64,000 nt of DNA from CAISCU01 sp051861545 (lineage in GTDB: Bacteria; Bacteroidota; Bacteroidia; UKL13-3), in contig JBIMKP010000010.1 of NCBI GenBank assembly GCA_051861545.1, forward strand, positions 1-64,000, given 5' to 3'. The notes beneath the pieces were generated by a model. It was given only the letters and a program-made list of their open reading frames with translations. It did not search any database and was not told the origin of the DNA. Both the position numbers and the translations under genes were made by a program. Below are positions 61,931 through 64,000 of this stretch, piece by piece (within the stretch, counting starts at the first letter, position 1; the number at the start of each line of letters is the position of its first letter).

Positions 61931-64000
61931 TTAGTGATGTGCTGCACACTTTTCGCCACAGCTTTTCTCGCAAGATTCTTTGCTATCACATTTGTTTTCG
62001 CAACCTTCCATGCATCCGCCTTTTTCATCCATAGCACATTTGCCTGAATCTTTTTTGCAATGAGCACCTTCCATTTTGCAATCACCACCTTTAGCATGTT
62101 TCAAACAAATTTCTTTTTGTTCAGGAGTACATTGCATACTATCGCAATAAGCAGCACATTCTTCTTGAGTCATGTCCATGCATTTGTTTACATCACATTT
62201 GCCCATATCCATGCCAGCACCCATTTCTGAGCAACATTCTGTTTTCGCACCATTCACCATTGATTTATCAGCTTTCATACCACCTTCAACAGCAATATAA
62301 GGAGCGATAACCAATGAAACGATTGACATTAATTTAATCAAGATGTTCATTGAAGGACCAGAAGTATCTTTGAAAGGATCACCTACTGTATCACCTGTTA
62401 CTGAAGCTTTATGTGGCTCAGATTTTTTGTAGAACATTTCACCATTGATAAGAACACCTTTTTCGAAAGATTTCTTAGCATTATCCCAAGCACCACCAGC
62501 ATTCGATTGGAAAATTCCCATCAATACACCAGATACTGTAACACCTGCTAATAATCCACCTAAAACTTCAGGGCCAAAAATAAATCCTACGATTAATGGA
62601 GTAATTAAAGCAATCGCTCCAGGTAACATCATTTCACGAATAGAAGCTTTAGTTGAGATAGCTACACATTTTTCATATTCAGGTTTTGCTTTGTATTCCA
62701 TAATTCCAGGAATTTCGCGGAACTGTCTACGAACTTCTTGTACCATATCCATAGCAGCTTTACCTACAGCTTGAATACATAATGCTGAGAAAATAAATGG
62801 AATCATACCACCTACAAATAAACCAGCTAAAACTGGAGCTTTGTAAATATCAATTGCATCAATACCAGCAATACCTACGAAGGCAGCAAATAAAGCCAAT
62901 GAAGTTAAAGCAGCAGAAGCAATAGCAAATCCTTTTCCTGTAGCAGCAGTTGTATTACCAACAGCATCCAAATTATCTGTTCTTTCTCGAACTTCAGGAG
63001 GTAATTGACTCATTTCTGCGATACCACCTGCATTATCTGCAATTGGTCCAAATGCATCAATAGCTAATTGCATAGCAGTTGTTGCCATCATTCCGGCAGC
63101 AGCAATTGCAACACCATATAAGCCTGCAAAATGGTATGATAACATAATACCTGCAGCTAAAGTTAAAATAGGAATAACTGTAGATTTCATACCAACAGAT
63201 AATCCACCAATAATATTAGTAGCATGACCAGTTGAAGATTGTTGAATGATAGAATTAACTGGACCTTTACCCATTGCTGTGTAATACTCAGTTACAATAC
63301 TCATGATAGCACCAACTACTGTTCCTACAACGATAGCTAAGAATACATTTAATTTAGTGAATTCATAACCACGTAAACTCAAAGTTTCAGGTAACATCCA
63401 ATTTACAATGAAGTATGAAGCTGCAACAGTTAATAACATTGAAGACCAGTTACCTAAATTTAATGCATTTTGAACATTTGATTTTTCATCCTTAATAGTT
63501 ACAAACCAAGTTCCAACGATTGAGAATAATATACCTAAACCACATATAACCATTGGTAATAAAATTGGAGACATTCCACCAAAATTATCAGCTACAACGA
63601 TTTCTTGTCCTAATACCATAGTAGCTAAAATTGTAGCAACATAAGAACCGAATAAATCTGCTCCCATACCGGCAACGTCACCTACGTTATCACCTACGTT
63701 ATCAGCAATAGTTGCAGGATTACGAACGTCATCCTCAGGAATTCCAGCTTCTACTTTACCTACTAAGTCAGCACCAACGTCAGCAGCTTTTGTATAAATA
63801 CCACCACCAACACGTGCAAATAAAGCAATTGATTCAGCTCCTAATGAGAAACCTGTTAAAACTTCAATAGCAGTTTTAACTGTATCAGCTCCTAAATCAG
63901 CAAAAATATTTAAGAAAGCAATGAATAATCCACCTAAACCTAATACTGCTAAACCAGCAACACCTAATCCCATTACAGTACCACCTGTGAATGAAACTTT
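61931..64000 (-). CDS. hppA: Membrane-bound ion-translocating pyrophosphatase with Cys-rich tail (5' truncated)
   Basis: The frame runs off the window edge, so the N-terminal part is missing. The visible 690 codons include the active-site motifs GKVEAGIPEDD, DNVGDNVGDVAGMGADLFGS and VGDTVGDPFKDTSGP of the H+/Na+-PPase family. The enzyme couples PPi hydrolysis to H+ or Na+ export across the inner membrane. Ala in NTTAATGKGFAI fits the K+-dependent class rather than the K+-independent class with Lys there. After the last helix (SIVSLVIAPYIAVEGGMKA) an extra 112-residue hydrophilic tail holds 17 Cys and many Met and His, which is not part of the normal family. A terminator follows. Confidence 0.95.
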   Translation of the reverse strand, partial: KVSFTGGTVMGLGVAGLAVLGLGGLFIAFLNIFADLGADTVKTAIEVLTGFSLGAESIALFARVGGGIYTKAADVGADLVGKVEAGIPEDDVRNPATIADNVGDNVGDVAGMGADLFGSYVATILATMVLGQEIVVADNFGGMSPILLPMVICGLGILFSIVGTWFVTIKDEKSNVQNALNLGNWSSMLLTVAASYFIVNWMLPETLSLRGYEFTKLNVFLAIVVGTVVGAIMSIVTEYYTAMGKGPVNSIIQQSSTGHATNIIGGLSVGMKSTVIPILTLAAGIMLSYHFAGLYGVAIAAAGMMATTAMQLAIDAFGPIADNAGGIAEMSQLPPEVRERTDNLDAVGNTTAATGKGFAIASAALTSLALFAAFVGIAGIDAIDIYKAPVLAGLFVGGMIPFIFSALCIQAVGKAAMDMVQEVRRQFREIPGIMEYKAKPEYEKCVAISTKASIREMMLPGAIALITPLIVGFIFGPEVLGGLLAGVTVSGVLMGIFQSNAGGAWDNAKKSFEKGVLINGEMFYKKSEPHKASVTGDTVGDPFKDTSGPSMNILIKLMSIVSLVIAPYIAVEGGMKADKSMVNGAKTECCSEMGAGMDMGKCDVNKCMDMTQEECAAYCDSMQCTPEQKEICLKHAKGGDCKMEGAHCKKDSGKCAMDEKGGCMEGCENKCDSKESCEKSCGEKCAAHH

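Overview
The window is AT-rich chromosomal DNA of a free-living, aerobic member of the Bacteroidota. Evidence for this includes three proteins with type IX secretion (T9SS) C-terminal sorting domains, a complete alternative complex III operon (actABCDEF), Bacteroidota-typical families (DUF5606, DUF5777, LIC_10190, GIN-domain DUF2807 proteins, long-form IspG, IcmF) and promoters of the TTG-N19-TAnnTTTG type with almost no Shine-Dalgarno sequences. Gene order is dense and mostly ordinary. I see no prophage, IS transposase, CRISPR array, rRNA or tRNA gene.

Layout. 1-1161 is the 3' part of a large surface protein ending in dockerin-like calcium-binding repeats. 1.2-9.2 kb holds a peroxiredoxin, an M23 peptidase and a FAH-family enzyme, an M3 oligopeptidase, a tryptophanase, a NarL-type regulator and DUF5606. 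9.4-18.8 kb holds a DUF481 outer-membrane protein, IcmF (followed by a GC-rich REP-like palindrome cluster), DUF3817, a TPR histidine kinase, an acyl-ACP desaturase, a TatD hydrolase and YqgE. 18.9-27.5 kb holds metabolic genes (pdxH, a WecA/TagO-like transferase, rdgB, ilvE, a phosphohexomutase, gcdH, folB) and a T9SS-secreted esterase. 27.6-36.0 kb is the alternative complex III operon on the minus strand. 36.3-40.3 kb holds a PglF/WbpM-type sugar dehydratase and an LIC_10190 membrane protein.

40.4-43.6 kb is a tightly coupled trio: a TPR-AAA ATPase, a TPR membrane protein and a Cys-rich lipoprotein. 43.7-46.8 kb is an ECF sigma / anti-sigma / GIN-domain barrel cassette. 46.9-56.5 kb holds two T9SS proteins, a UvrD-like helicase with an added C-terminal HTH-like domain, a CAP protein, ispG, an SDR and an MlaEF-type ABC pair. 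56.8-59.8 kb is an operon of three haem-motif lipoproteins (two with CX4CH motifs), a DUF5777 barrel and a YceI protein. The window ends with a ZIP transporter, a PAP2 phosphatase, a methyltransferase and the 3' part of a membrane pyrophosphatase that carries an unusual 112-residue Cys-rich tail.

The most promising poorly described systems are the haem-lipoprotein/DUF5777/YceI operon, the TPR-AAA/TPR-membrane/lipoprotein trio, and the Cys-rich extension of the pyrophosphatase. Most other genes are central metabolism, respiration or envelope functions. Thirteen hairpins with terminator geometry separate many of the transcription units.
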